Of a stretch of 64,000 bases of DNA, positions 12,235 to 24,559 are shown piece after piece; position 1 is the stretch's first letter, and every line of letters starts with the position of its first letter. The DNA comes from Locusta migratoria. Taxonomy: Eukaryota > Arthropoda > Insecta > Orthoptera > Acrididae. The notes under the pieces were generated by a model. That model worked only from the letters and a program-made list of their open reading frames with translations, made no database searches and was not told where the DNA came from. Both the position numbers and the translations under genes were made by a program. The stretch covers positions 980,895,721-980,959,720 of the forward strand of contig CM048744.1 in NCBI GenBank assembly GCA_026315105.1, read 5' to 3'.

Positions 12235-13636
12235 GTCAGAACTGTTCTCACAAGACACAACTGTTGCCACTGTAACAACATTAGTACCAGTGATATAGAA
12301 AATTAGTATCAAGACCATTCCATGAGTAAGTCAGATATTAGATTTTGAACCATTTCTGAGCAAACACTAATACATGTCGGCTACAAATATACAGAACATT
12401 GCCCATCCAGATTTCTGTCATTGTCCTTTTGTAAGCAATTGTACATTTAGTGGTGTGATTTCTAAGGTACTTAGTGCCAAAAAGTAACATTAAAACTAAC
12501 AAGTAGTTGTAAAAGTTGTGCTAAACAATTTTCTCATAAAGAAAATAACAAAATTATTTTAAAAGAGATATTATTACTTACTGTGGAGTGAAGTGATCAG
12601 TAAACTAATATAATACTCTTTAATTATTGTTGTAACCAGGCAGCCATAAAATAAATTTCAAGCCATTGAAGGAAGTGAACAAAAGGAATATGGAAGCCTG
12701 TAACAATACTTTATGTTCTGTGATGAATTTTTTAGTAAAATAAATGCTGATTAACATTTTAGTTGGCATTCATATTCTTCTGAGGAAAGATTCATGATAT
12801 TTAGTGTTGATGTCATGGTAACTACTGCTGTAAATAGCTTGTAGTCACATTTTTTTGATAAATTTCATTTTCTTACAGCTGTCTTCTTTAATTGACATTA
12901 ACTACTCATAAATTTTGCTTTCAAGCTAAGAATTCCCAAAATGAGGTTTTGAGTAAAATAATTGAAGCTGTTAATTATATTTGCACAGAATTATTGCTTT
13001 TAACTCACAGTACATATCCTTTATATACCATTGATCAAGTATTTGACTGAACTTTTAATTTCTTTTCTTCTTTCTTGTGTGTGTAGTTTTCTCTCTCTTG
13101 CTTAAATTTCTCTGCAAAGAAAGCATATCTTCCTCACATTCAGGGTTTATTGTATCACATCACCTTGTTGATGTGGCCTTTACTGGCTTACTTACTTTTC
13201 ATACTTAGTGCATAGAAATTACATATTAAAACTTTATTCTTGCTTCATTTAAATAAATATTACTTCATATTGTTGCTTGGACATTCAAATAACTGTTAGG
13301 CTCCCACTTTTCAGTGCTTATTAAAGATATTTTATCCATGAGTTAAAGCGTATAGTATTGTCTGTGTTATTTATGTCTCACTGTTGTATATGAGAAGAAA
13401 AAATGTTTCATTGTGGAACTTCACACCTCATCTTTAATTATTTTCAAGTATCTTGCAATTTTTACGTCTTCTTTTATATTATAAAGTGTTTCATAACATT
13501 TAACAGAGGACAAAAATATAATAGAGAAAATCACAACATTATAATTGTGAAAGGATTCATTATCTGCAGATATGAATAGCATCTTACTTTTCAGCAAACT
13601 GTATGTAGGCCTAAAACAGTTAGTGTATTATGTCTC

Positions 13637-13639
<3 letters not shown>

Positions 13640-13667
<28 letters not shown>
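13640..13667. repeat. Poly(T) run
   Basis: 28 consecutive T; may be the poly(A) tail of a minus-strand retrocopy, but no recognisable body is attached. Confidence 0.9.
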
Positions 13668-14226
13668 GAGAAAATAAAAGAGACAGTCTTTAACTTCAGT
13701 TAGCAAAATGCCAGTTTCACTTATAGTCAAATATGGTGATTATTTCTTCATACTGGGGATTTATTTATTACAGTATTACTAAATGATGTCACTTTTACTT
13801 TACTTGAATATAATTCAAATACAGGAGGAAAGACATGTCAGAAGAGAATCAGGCTATGACAATCTTGCTTTTATGCAACAAATTTTAGTATTCCATACTT
13901 TATACCGCAACACCTTGGCCTACTTATTTGTCTTTTAACACTGTGTCCATTGTGTGAAGCACAGTTGTGATACATACTGACAGTTTAATTGATGTATCTA
14001 TGCTTTTTGTCATTCTTTTCTCTTTCCGCTTGCCATTTTCATTTCCTTTTATCAATAATCAGTTTTTAATACAGTAACTTTTCATGTTTGCCTATATTTT
14101 TTTTACTCTTTCTTAATCTATTACCAGTACTAATCTGTTATCTTTTACATATTTCCCTGTAAGATCTTTTTTTCGAGTAAAATGTAATATCATTGCTTCA
14201 GCTGTCTTTGCTCTTTAACAGATTCT

Positions 14227-14247
14227 GGGGGGGGGGGGGGGGGGGGG
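14227..14247. repeat. Poly(G) run
   Basis: 21 consecutive G on the + strand, one of many long G/C homopolymers in this window. The exact length is prone to assembly error. Confidence 0.9.
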
Positions 14248-14404
14248 AAACCGGTCTCAATGACATACATCCTCTATGATGAACTTCATTAATTTAATCT
14301 GGTAGTACTATTTAGCAAATATTTATGTTGATAACTGTAGGTTCTGTTGGTGCCATCTCAGTTTTCAGCTACTTGAAAATGTCTATGAGTTTGCTCTAAA
14401 GATT

Positions 14405-15725
14405 TAAATTTTTTTCTATAATAATGGAAAGTCCAGGTTGGCATTAATAATATAGTAAGGACAGTTTACAACTCACCGCAAAGACATGGCGACGAGCTGC
14501 GACAGGCACATACAAAAGATACACACATACAACACTTTCAGCTATCGACCATGGCCTTCCTCGGAAACAAGAACACTCACGCAATCACACAATCGTACAA
14601 CCATCACCTCCGGCTGCCCCACTTCGAATCACACTCTGCGTCGAGTTAATCGGGGATAGGAGGGGAGGGGAAGGGAGGAAAGAGGTGATAGGGGGTAGGG
14701 GTTAGGAAGGTTAGGTCACGGTGGTGGGGATGGGTTGATGGGAATAATGAGATGCAGCTTAGGAATGGAGTGGGGAGGCAGGTGAGTGGAGAAAAATAAA
14801 ATAAAATAAACAAAATAATATAAATTAAAATAAAATGAATATACAAAATGCATGCACACTGCAAGTGCACAAGACCACATACACACATGCACATATGCAC
14901 ACCTGGGCTGACACACACGATTGCTCATTTACGCACCACTCAAAATAGGTGAGATTTGTGATGGAGAGGTAGGAACTGTAAGGTGTGGGAGAAAAGGGAA
15001 GTTATTGTAGGTTGAGGCCTGGATGATTTTGGGATCAGAGAATGTATGGTGCAGTTCAGAAAAGCTGGTGGTAGTTGGGAGGTTCCAGATGGCCCGGGTT
15101 GTGAAGCAACCATTGAAATCTAGCATGTGCTCTGCTGCATGCTGTGCCACAGGGCGGTCCACCTTGTTTTTGGCCACAGTTTGGCAGTGGCCATTCATCT
15201 TAATGGATAGCTGGTTGGAGGTCATGCCAATATAGAAAGCTGCATAGTGATTGCAGCACAGTTGGTAAATTACATGGCTGCTTTCACAGATGGCCTGGCC
15301 TCAGATAGGGTAGGATAAGCCTGTGACAAGATGAATAGGATGTGCTGGGTGGGTGGATTGGACAGGTCTTGCAGCGAGATCTTCCACAAGGGTATGATCC
15401 CTGTGGCAGTGAGCTGGGTTTCGGGGCGGCATAAGGATGAACTAGGATGTTGTGGAGGTTGGGAGGGCGACGGAACACCACTTTAGGAGGGGTGGGAAGG
15501 ATCTTGGGCAGGATGTCTCTCATTTCTGGGCATGAGGATAGAAAATCAAAACCTTGGCGAAGGATGCAATTTAGTTGTTAGAGTCCACAGTAGTACTGGG
15601 TAACAAGGGGAGTGCTATTTTGTGAATGGTTACTGGTGTTAGGAGGAGGATTTGGGATGTGTGAGTATATGGCATGGGAGATCTGTTTGCAGACTAGTTC
15701 TGCTGGATGGTGAACAGAACTGTTT
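14405..15725 (-). mobile_element. Penelope-like element (PLE), 5'-truncated, with GIY-YIG domain
   Basis: Starts at the element terminus (AATGGAAAGTCCAGGTTGG near 14424), shared inversely with 57595-57752. On the minus strand 14929-15225 continues the GIY-YIG endonuclease region (MTSNQLSIKMNGHCQTV, then PVAQHAAEHMLDFNGC). Upstream in the element, 15284-15523 holds the Cys/His linker (SYPCGRSRCKTCPIH), and 15578-15725 holds the RT-to-linker connector (LVCKQISHAIYSHIPN). The RT is missing or truncated. PLEs encode an RT and a C-terminal GIY-YIG nuclease. The Tc1 element begins close to the truncated end. Confidence 0.85.
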
Positions 15726-15868
15726 GATTTTGCACTTACGAAATACAAGTGCCTAAATATGTCATTTTGTCTGTGAAACAAATTTCTCTACTGGCCATTA
15801 AAATTGCTACACCAAGAAGAAATGCAGATGATAAAAGGGTATTCATTGGACAAATATATTATACTAGA

Positions 15869-16391
15869 TGAAAACCCAGCATTGCCCGGATATTTATTTA
15901 TTTATTCGAACTCTCTGTGAATTTTTTAATAATTTGACGACTTTCAATCACCATATCTTCCACCCCCTTATAGCTGTCGGCATGGAACTGCTATGGTGTA
16001 CAACAGGAGACTCGGATAACAATTACACACACACCATTCGTTTGCATTCTGTAGTTTTCGCTGCAGAGCGAAATATTAACACACACACGTAGAATTTTAT
16101 ATACACCGATAACTCTCCATCCAAATATATGCCACCCTTTTATCATTATCAACCCTCAAGTAACAATGCAACCAATAAAACCATTTTTAAAGAGTAAATA
16201 TAATTTTCAAAGAATCATTATTGTTCCACATTTCGCATTATATTCTTCAAATCTATCAGATCGCTAGAAAACCGTGCCTAAAACCTTCCTCAGGTATAAA
16301 TTAGTAACTGTACAAATATTTAAGTCTCTGCGTCTTGTGGTTCAGACGTGATAAACGTACACCGAACAGACGTTCACATTTATAGATATAG
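15869..16391. mobile_element. Insertion nested in the Tc1 element, unclassified
   Basis: A 523-bp segment interrupts the left part of the Tc1 element and is flanked by a 6-bp direct repeat ACTAGA (15863-15868 and 16392-16397). It begins TGAAAACCCAGCATTGCCCG, contains no substantial ORF and ends with TATAGAT-type repeats. It resembles non-coding insect repeats, but I cannot place it in a family. Confidence 0.75.
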
Positions 16392-16449
16392 ACTAGAACT
16401 GACATGTGTTTACATTTTCATGCAATTTAGGTGCATAGATCCTGAGAAA

Positions 16450-17236
16450 TCAGTACCCAGAAGAATCATCTCTGGCTAATGGTCTTGATACCCTGGGCAT
16501 TGAGTCAAACAAAGCTTGGATGGCACGTAGAGGTACAGATGCCCATGCAACTTCAACACGATACCACAGTTCACCATGAGTAATGACTGGCATATTGTGA
16601 GGAGCCAGTTGCTCGGCCACCATTGACCAGATGTTTTCAGTTGGTGAGAGATCTGGAGAATGTGCTGGCCAGGGCAGCAGTTGAACATTTTCCATATCCA
16701 GAAAGGCCTGTACAGAACCTGCGGTCGTGAATTATCCTGCTGAAATGTAGGTTTCGTAGGGATCGAATGGAGGGTAGACCCACAGGTCGTAACACATCGG
16801 AAATATAATGGCAACTGTTCAAAGTGCCATTGTTGTGAACAAGAGGTGACCAAGACGTGTAACCAATGGCAACCCCTACCATTACGCCGTGTGGTACGCC
16901 AGTATGGTGATGACGAATACAAGCTTCCAATGTGCGTTCACCGCAATGTCTCCAAACACGGATGTGACCATTATGATGCTGCAAACAGAACCTGGATTCA
17001 TCCAAAAAGATGATATTTTTGCCATTTGTGCATCCAGGTTCATCGTTGCAACACCATCGCAGGCGCTCCTGTCTGTAATGTAGCGTCAAGGGTAACCACA
17101 GCCATGGTCTCTGAGCTGATAGTCCATGCTGCTGCAAATGTTGTCGAACTGTTCGTGCAGATGGTTGTTTTCTTGCAAACGTCCCCATCTGTAGATTCAG
17201 GGATCGAGACATGGCTGCAGGATCCGTTACAGCCAA
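16450..17236 (-). pseudogene. Tc1-family transposase pseudogene
   Basis: Two overlapping minus-strand frames together cover a DDE transposase: the frame at 16637-17236 with FLDESRF, and the frame at 16450-16695 with HSPDLSPTENIW. A frameshift between about 16640 and 16700, and the absence of an intact N-terminal DNA-binding region in one frame, make it inactive. A Tc1 transposase cuts and pastes its element into TA sites by binding the terminal inverted repeats. Confidence 0.9.
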
Positions 17237-17701
17237 GTAGGTAAGATGCCTGTCATCTCAACTGCTAGTGATATGAGGCCATTGGGATCCAGCATGGCGT
17301 TCCGTATTGCCCTCCTGAACCCACCGATTCCATATTCTGCTAACAATCATTGGATTGTGAGCAAACGAGCAGCAATGTTGCAATAAAATAAACCGCAATC
17401 GCGATAGGCTGTAATCCGACCTTTATCAAAGTCGGAAACATGATGGTACGCATTTCTCTTCCTTACACAGGGCATCACAACAATGTTTCACCAGGCAACG
17501 CCAGTCAACTGCTGTTTGTGTATGAGAAATTGGTTGGAAACCTTCCTCATGTCAGTGTGTTGTAGGTGTCGTCACCAGCGGCAACCTTGTGTGAATGCTC
17601 TGAAAAGCTAATCATTTGCATATCACAGCATCTTCTTCCTATTGGTTAAATTTCACATCTGTAGCATGTCATCTTCATGATGTAACAATTTTAATGGCCA
17701 G

Positions 17702-18094
17702 GAGTGTGTATGTGGCACTAAACTTCTGAATATTCATGTGCAGTAAAGAAGCAGACAACATGCTTCTCACAAAAAGAAATATGTAAAGGAAATGTAGCCA
17801 TCTGAAGTTCGGCAACATAGTCTGAAACCAGTCATGGCTTTTAACACAACTTTTAAAAAATCGTATGTGGCAGGTTTGGTTATTCACCAACTAATGACAG
17901 ATTGTTGGCAGCTACAAATTTGGTTCATGCAATCCAATATGGAAAATATAATCTTATCTCTCATTTTTATATATGACAACTCCATTATTGACTGCAAAAC
18001 AGCTATGTCACATCAGTATCTACTTTTTAATCTGTTATATTAATATCTTTCACATATCACTTTTTTGTTATTAACTAAAAACTGAAATTCCAAG
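17702..18094. other. Intron segment, nothing recognised
   Basis: No repeat or coding motif noticed. Confidence 0.4.
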
Positions 18095-19060
18095 TTAGAA
18101 TTCAGTAATATAATGAGGATAGCTTGGGACTCACTGCAAAGCCATGACAAGCACATAAAAAAAGAGTTTATCAGAATAAGGCCGGACACATTCTCATTTG
18201 TAAAGCCACCACAGGTACGCCTCACAGATACACAACTCCGGCTTCCACAACCTGAGAATCGCTCTGTTGTGAGGGTAGAGAAGGCGATGGAAACAGGAAG
18301 GATGTGAGTCAGTGGTGAGGATGGATATAGCACTGCCTTATGGAACATTCTGAAGGTCTCACAAAGGTTTTCACAGACAGACGCTATTTCCCAGACTTAG
18401 AAGTCTGCCACAAGATTTCCTGCACCATATCCTCAGACTCCCCAATCCCAATTTAATTCCGAATAAACGAACTGTAAAAGAGCGCCTCTCTCATCTTCAA
18501 ATATCGCCCTGTACTGGAACAACTAAACCACATCTTTAGTCAAGGCTTTAATTTTTTGTCATCATGCCCTGAAATAAGAGAGATCCTGCCAAAGGTCCTC
18601 TCCACCCATCCTAAAGGGGTGTTTGGTTGCCCACCCACCCAATCTCCACAGCATCCTAGTCCATCCGTATGGCAATGCCACTAATGGCCCAGCCCGTTTC
18701 CACAGGCATCATATCCCTGTGGAAGAATCCCATTCAAAGACCTGCCCATTCCACCCATCCATCATTTCCTACTCCAGCTTTGTCCTAGGATTATCCTACC
18801 CCATCAAGAGTCACTCCAGCTATTTGAACTACAAACTATGCTGCATTCACTGCATGGCTTTTTATATTGGCATGACAACCCTCCAGCTGTCAATTTGAAT
18901 GAATGGCTTCTGCCAAACTGGACAAAAACAAGGTTGACCACCCTTTGCCACAGTATGGAGCTGAGCATAACAAGCTCGATTTCAGCAGCTAATTCACAAG
19001 CCGAGCCATCTATATCCTCCCCCCCCCCCCCCTCCATTCGCCAAAGCACATACATTTAAC
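18095..19060 (+). mobile_element. Composite PLE fragment (terminus plus GIY-YIG region)
   Basis: 18095-18310 resembles a PLE terminus in minus orientation (ACTCACTGCAAAGCCATGAC, compare 14475-14500). 18360-19060 is coding-like on the + strand: a proline/Cys linker (18623 onward) and then the GIY-YIG core CCIHCMAFYIGMTTLQLSI at 18836-18895. Many stops. A C-run interrupts it at 19020-19031. The opposed orientations suggest a rearranged or double insertion. Confidence 0.75.
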
Positions 19061-19770
19061 TGGCAATTTTTCTGAACTGCACAGATGGGCAGTTATCAGT
19101 GGCAGCTTGTGGCCATTCTCATTGGTGGGCCCAGACAAAATGTTAGTACCCAGTACAATGGAGTCGGTCTGAAATGTTCATTATATAACCTCCATTAATA
19201 TAACATCATTTAAACACATTCGAAAGATATTAAATATGCTAATTATGCAGTAATTAATATAATCCATGAAACACTGCAGCTATTAAAAATTTATACAAAT
19301 GTGCAATGAACATTTTCATTTTATTACTTTTTTTTTGGTGGGGTGGTTATGTGTGTGTAATATTGTAGTTCGTCTGGTCCACCGGCTCCACTGGTTTTCT
19401 GTGTACTTTTGTGGGTGTCTCGGTTTATGCTGTGAGACACAATTTATTGAAGAACTTGGGGGGGGGGGGGGGGGCTTGTAGTAATTTGGATTCAAACCGA
19501 AGTTCACCAGCTCTTCTCATGCTGAAGTTTGTACTTATTGTAGATGTGCTTCTGTGTACTGATTGTGATGTCAAAATCAAAATGTACTGTGGAAGGACGT
19601 ATGTGACTTCTTCCCCATTGGGAATGCACCAGAGAGACAACAGGGATCCTCCTGGCTTTTGCCTTACAGCCTAGGTAAAATCTCTGGGGGAAAAAAACCT
19701 TTGCTAAGAACAGTTTCATATGTATTTTAACTAATAGCATGTTACCTATTGAGGTCTGTGTTCTGACAGA
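19061..19770. other. Intron segment with a poly(G) run
   Basis: A G16 run lies at about 19459-19474. Open frames around it on both strands are products of the homopolymer. Nothing else recognised. Confidence 0.5.
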
Positions 19771-21500
19771 TTATTTATACAGTAAATGTGCACCTGTGTT
19801 CTTCTGACTGGCAAACTTGTCAATTACTCTGTTGTTGAAGTTTGGAATAGCACTGATTTCCTCCTTGTGAATGGAATAAACAGCCAGTGAATTCGGATTT
19901 TCCAGACTCATATTGTTCCTGAGGAAGGTGTTGATTCTTTTTAAGGTGCTGAAACTGCGCTCTACTTCTGCTGTTGAAATTGGTGTAGTTGGTGCAATTT
20001 GTAATGTTTTGTGCAATTCAGTCAACAGTTCTTCAAAGGAATGTTCCACAAAGAAAGTAAACAGCTCACGAACCGATGTAATTCCTCTATAATGTATCAT
20101 TGCGATAAGTCACTGACAGTTCGTTTTTCAATTTATCGTGACAAATAAATGGACTTTAGTTTAACAAAAAAGTATCAGCCAAAGTGGATGGGAAATGTTC
20201 TCTAAAAGAAGCAAACTTTTTTTTTAATCAATGATTTCGAAGCTGCTAAATACATGTGAGTTTTGAAATCTTCCTTTCAGTTGGTTGGTCATAATGTCAC
20301 AGACTTCTTTGGCACCTGCTGTCAGATTAAGTTCACTGCTACATTTGGAACATTTTCTTGTAGGAGCAATACACTCATCATCAGAAGTTCAAAAACTTTG
20401 AATGTTCTCTTGTATTTCAGATACAGCACACTCAAAATAATGTCATTCATTGGATATGGTAAAGGCATTTGCACTCTGCATCTGAACTGCGTTATAGAAA
20501 TAGCAACGTGTTTCATGATATCATAGAAAAAATTTAGGAAGAAAAAGTGTGGATTGTGAAGTAAATTTCGTAAGGCAAATGCTTCTCTTATTGTAACATC
20601 ATCCTAGGTATCCTCTTTCTCAATCTTTTCAAAACATTCAAATAAGTGCAATTTGTTTTCTTTGAGAGTATTTAACAAAACATTCAAATAAGTGCAATTT
20701 GTTTTCTTTGAGAGTATTTACAATTCAGGACTGGAGGCTCCATCTAGTTGAAGAGTCTGAAGGAATTCTTTTGTTGCAAACTATAACATATCACTTTGCT
20801 TGGGAGATGCCTGTGCAATGAATTTTTCTTAAACATTGAAAGGTTTGACTTCTTTTTAAAACCTCAGTAAGTCCAAATGCTGTCCTATCATTAATGTCTC
20901 CAAAGGAAAGAAATCTTTCAACAGGTTTCTTTCCCTTAATATACAGCGGTATAATGACAAATTGACTTCTGCAAGTAATATCTGTTGTTTTGTCAGCCTG
21001 CACAGAAACAAAAGTGGCATCTCTCTTTAATCAGTGTTTCAATCTAAACTTTATACATACAGTCCAGATGGTCATTCTGTATTATGTGTGATGTATATTT
21101 GCACATAGAATTACTAGAGCTGTTTAAGTGATCATTTAATACACTGTTAAGGTTTCCAAAAAGAGATAAAAAGTCTAAGAAATTGCAATGGTTTGCTGAT
21201 TATTGTTTTTCATTGTGAGCTCTTAGTGCTGACTCAAGAGTTTCACAAAACATTCAGCACTCTACTATTCTGTTTAATGTGTGTCTGTTCTTCATAACTA
21301 ATTCATTATGTTTCTGAATCGACATTTTATAAAACAAATCATTCTGAGCAGCAATGTTAATTGTGCCAAACATTTTATATTTACTAGCATTTTCTAAATG
21401 AAGTCCACTTTCCTCATGTTTCTTAATTCGTTCACTTAAATGCTTTAGATCCTTGCAGCCCATTGTTGCCCACAATCCTTCACTGCCAAACAACACTCAG
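19771..21500 (-). mobile_element. hAT-superfamily transposase remnant
   Basis: On the minus strand four pieces follow the order of a long hAT transposase (DUF4371/ZMYM1-like type). At 21254-21496 is an N-terminal piece (GLWATMGCKDLKHLSERIKK). At 20791-21003 is the catalytic-core start (MQADKTTDITCRSQFVIIPL, IKGKKPVERFLSFGDI). At 20322-20516 is a middle segment. At 19771-20100 is the C-terminal dimerisation region (ISTAEVERSFSTLKRINTFL). Stops and frameshifts show it is dead. Terminal inverted repeats were not found, so the ends are uncertain. Confidence 0.85.
20631..20720. repeat. 46-bp tandem duplication inside the hAT remnant
   Basis: The unit beginning AAAACATTCAAATAAGTGCA occurs at 20631-20676 and again at 20677-20720, identical over the overlap. 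It is a local duplication that helped break the transposase frame. Confidence 0.92.
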
Positions 21501-22629
21501 TAGAAAGAAAACAATTTTTGTTTCTCTTCACTCACAGTTAGCCAAGACTTTTTGCAGAACCATGTATAGCAGAAAGTTCTCTTATTTCCATTGAGTTGAG
21601 ACATCAAGAAATTTTTTGGTTCTTTTGTGCCTAACCGCTTGATTTCTAGCTTCTCTTGCACACTTAATAAATGAAAGGGTGTTTTAAGAAAAGAGTCTAC
21701 ATTATTCCTTTTTTACTCAATTTACGAACACTCAAGATGCAATGACACAGTTCCAGAATATGGGACACTACTGACAGGTAGCCTGGTTTACTTTTCCACA
21801 TGTTTCCTGTTGGCGAAGTGGCAGTGGGGAAGGGGGGTGGGGGGGGGGGGGGAGGAATGCAGTAAGGAACTTGATGTAGGTGCTAAGGGCACAGGGTCGC
21901 CGGCCCAAACTCAGCGAACTTGTGGACAGGTGCATGAGGGGTGAGAAGTGGAAGCAGGACAGGTACAGCCTGCTTCACTGGGGTGCAGGGGCCCTAAGCA
22001 GCACTAGGGCGAGGGGCAAGGAGGGGAAAGGAAAACAACTAGATGTGACGTCATTACAACTGCAGTCTTAAAAGCTTGGGTGGTAGGGGGACTACGGGAC
22101 AGCTGCCACTGGCCCTTGGCATTCAGCATAGCTTGGTAATGAAGAGAGGGGTGAGGGGCTCTGTGTCAACCGGGTACATGCCAGCAGGCCCTCAGCTATG
22201 CTGCGGCAAGAGGCAAGTGAAACCATTTGATCGCATCATTGTAAATTGAGTGAACATGTCGAGGGGATCATGTTACACTCATGTTTTCGCGGTGCAATGA
22301 CTGTTCAAGGACGTTTCGGGCATGCAGCCGCATAAAGTTTACTTCTTCTAATATTTCGGCCGAGAACCGTTCAGCCATCTTCAGAGAGAGTTGAAGACTG
22401 ACGCTCCAGAACGCGCTTCGTTCTTATAAACACGTGGGCTGCGCTACTGCACATGCGGCCGCAGATACAACAATGCACCAAAGACATTACTAGGCGGCAA
22501 GGAAGTACATGTGTGTGTAAATTATGTCTGTGGCTGCACGGTCAATTACTGCGGAGAAATCGATGTGTTACAATCTGTGCTGTGGTGGCATCTTTGTAAA
22601 TTTATTACAGAAAGTGCCGGATTCCAAGA
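21501..22629. other. Intron segment, G-rich patch and unclassified repeat
   Basis: Includes a G-rich stretch around 21826-21853 and a GC-rich segment at about 21880-22200. At about 22240-22470 is a repeat-like block with ATATTTCGGCCGAGAACCGT that I believe recurs in orthopteran genomes but cannot classify. No gene is supported. Confidence 0.4.
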
Positions 22630-22648
22630 TTTATCTAAACTGAAGCGG

Positions 22649-22702
<54 letters not shown>

Positions 22703-23480
22703 CTGAGCTTTCCCAACCTAAGGTTGCTTCATCAGAAAGAGCAGGGAAGAAGAGGGAAAAGGAAAGGATGAGGGTTTTAAGGGAATGGGTAAGGAGTCAT
22801 TCCAACCCCGGGAGAGGAAAGACTTACCTTGGGGGAAAAAGGATAGGCAAACACCCCCCCCCCCCCACACACACACACCAAAGCAGACATATGCAAAATG
22901 CAAAGTGGTTGGACAGAGATGCCAGTCGAGGCAGAGGCTCTGTCCAGAAATTGGAGGCAAAGATGTAGAATGTTGGGTGGGAATTTCAAACTAATGAAGG
23001 TTGAGCCCTGGTGGGCAACGGGAAGAGAGAATATGTTGAAGGGCAAGTTCCCATCTCTGGAGTTCTGAAAGGTTGGTGTCAGTGGGAAGTATCCATATAA
23101 CCCGGACGGTGTTACACTGTGCCAAGATGTGCTGGCCATGTACCAAGTCATGCTTAGCAACAGGGTGATCCTCATTACCAACAAACACTGTCTGTGTCCG
23201 TTCATGTGAATGGACAGTTTGTTGCTGGTCATCCCCACATAGAACGCATCACAGTGCAGGCATGTTAGCTGGTAAATCATGTAGGTGCTGTTGCAAGTGG
23301 CTCTGCCCTTAATTGTGTACACCTTCCAGGTTACAGGACTTGAATAAGTAGTGATGGGAGGATGCATAGGTCAGGTCTTACACTGGGTGCAGTTACATGG
23401 GTAGGAGCCGGAGGGAAGGGAAGTAACCTTCTAGTTTATACCTATGAAATCCCAAAACCACCTTCCCTACCCTCCACCTC
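22630..23480 (-). mobile_element. PLE 3' fragment with GIY-YIG domain
   Basis: Minus-strand frame 22777-23367 begins at the linker (MHPPITTYSSPVTWKVYTIK) and runs into the GIY-YIG core (IYQLTCLHCDAFYVGMTSNK, then LSIHMNGHRQ). The nuclease continues in another frame at 22991-23188 (VAKHDLVHGQHILAQCNTV). The terminus holds a (AC)24 tract at 22652-22699, a C-run near 22854-22866 and the CTGATGA...GAAA hairpin at 22706-22736. It closely matches the + copy at 46440-46990. The RT is absent. Confidence 0.88.
22652..22699. repeat. (AC)24 microsatellite in a PLE terminus
   Basis: 48 bp of CA repeats just outside the conserved PLE hairpin; the corresponding GT tract appears in the other PLE copies. 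Confidence 0.95.
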
Positions 23481-24559
23481 CAGAAAATTTTAGCGGTCTT
23501 GCCAACTTCTTGGCACCCTTCTGTGAGTCGGCAGCGGCATTATGAACCCCATTGCATCTTTGCCCCCTCACTTACTATGTCTTCAACTACTCGTCTGTTA
23601 AATTAAAACATGTATAAACCAAGCAGCCTTGTCTTCATTTAAAAAATAATAATTTATTCATCAATTTTACATTTCTTGTTTGCACAGACGTCATACACTT
23701 GCTTCACCATTTATGGAAATCCTGTATTGTTGTCCTGGCTGAATTAGTAGTTGTCTTAAAGGAGGTGGTCTGTTGTTGTCTACTTATACAATTGCCAAGT
23801 TTCTTCATTGAATGTCAAGTGCCTTTTTTTCTCTACATTCAATCAGTAAATGATCAACATATTCTACTTTATTTTGCAATTATGGTCTGTCAGGTGTGTA
23901 TATGTATTGTTTGGAAGACAGTAATGACTAATAAGTGCCTTTTCAAGGTAGTATTGTTCTTTTTAGGTAAAACTGTAAAGAGAGAGAAGGTAAGTTGTTG
24001 AAAACTTAGCCTACTTCTCTCAAATAATGAGAAAACTGCTTCCAACTTAATAACCATATTGCTTTGAATCGTCACTTCTCACTATCTTGTGATTTTTTCA
24101 TCCCTCCATACCGTCTTGTGTGATAAAGACTGAAATTAATTCTGAAAATTTTACTTACAGTTCAGTGGTAGGCTTCATACTTGCTCCATTCTATCCTTTG
24201 CGGGGTAAATATTGGTCATGAAATTGTTTGAATTATGGTTAGGATGGACTTGATTTACTCACTGAGTAATCTTTCTCTCTCTCTCTCTCTGCCTCTGTCT
24301 GTCTCTCCCCCCCCCCCCTCCCTTTTCATATACCTTCAATCAATTAGATTTGTGTGTTATCAACTGGACTACATTAAACTTATAGGTACGTGGGTGCAGC
24401 ATGTCAACAATTGCTTTGATATGGTCATCCTTAGGTACGAGGCATTATGTACTCGCAACACATGATCAGAAAAATGTACTTTTTTGTGACCGGGGGGGGG
24501 GGGGGAGGAGGAAGACTGCTTTTCCAGCTTAAAGAAAGGGGGAAAAAAGTAAATTCTCA
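23481..24559. other. Intron segment, no gene
   Basis: Contains a CT-rich tract (24271-24321) and a G-run (about 24492-24505). No domain in the short frames. Confidence 0.45.

Larger units (their letters stand above)
12235..14404. other. Intron 5' part, AT-rich, no gene
   Basis: Apart from a T28 run at 13640-13667 and a G21 run at 14227-14247 I recognise nothing. No further C1B-like exon (a TTCTGYGAYCAYTGYGG pattern) was noticed downstream of 12234. Confidence 0.5.
15791..17701 (-). mobile_element. Tc1-like DNA transposon, inactive, with nested insertion
   Basis: Bounded by inverted repeats: CTGGCCATTAAAATTGCTAC at 15791-15810, and its near-complement ending TTTTAATGGCCAG at 17701. The minus strand encodes a frameshifted transposase. 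Residues around QHGLSAQRPWL lie in the N-terminal half and IIFLDESRFCL contains the second catalytic Asp (16637-17236). SPDLSPTENIWS, with the third catalytic acidic residue, is in another frame (16450-16695). Without the 523-bp insertion near its left end the element would be about 1.4 kb. Flanks show TA on the left (15789-15790). Confidence 0.93.

Noticed and set aside
14646..14928. Overlapping minus-strand frames with Met starts and proline/phenylalanine-rich peptides
   Set aside because: They lie in the non-coding terminal part of a PLE and reflect low-complexity purine-rich DNA.
20322..20516. Independent small gene on either strand
   Set aside because: It falls between two hAT transposase pieces in order and orientation, so it is part of that remnant.
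22718..22994. Several overlapping frames on both strands around C-runs and CA tracts
   Set aside because: Low-complexity translations inside a PLE terminus; only the minus-strand GIY-YIG frame upstream has real motifs.
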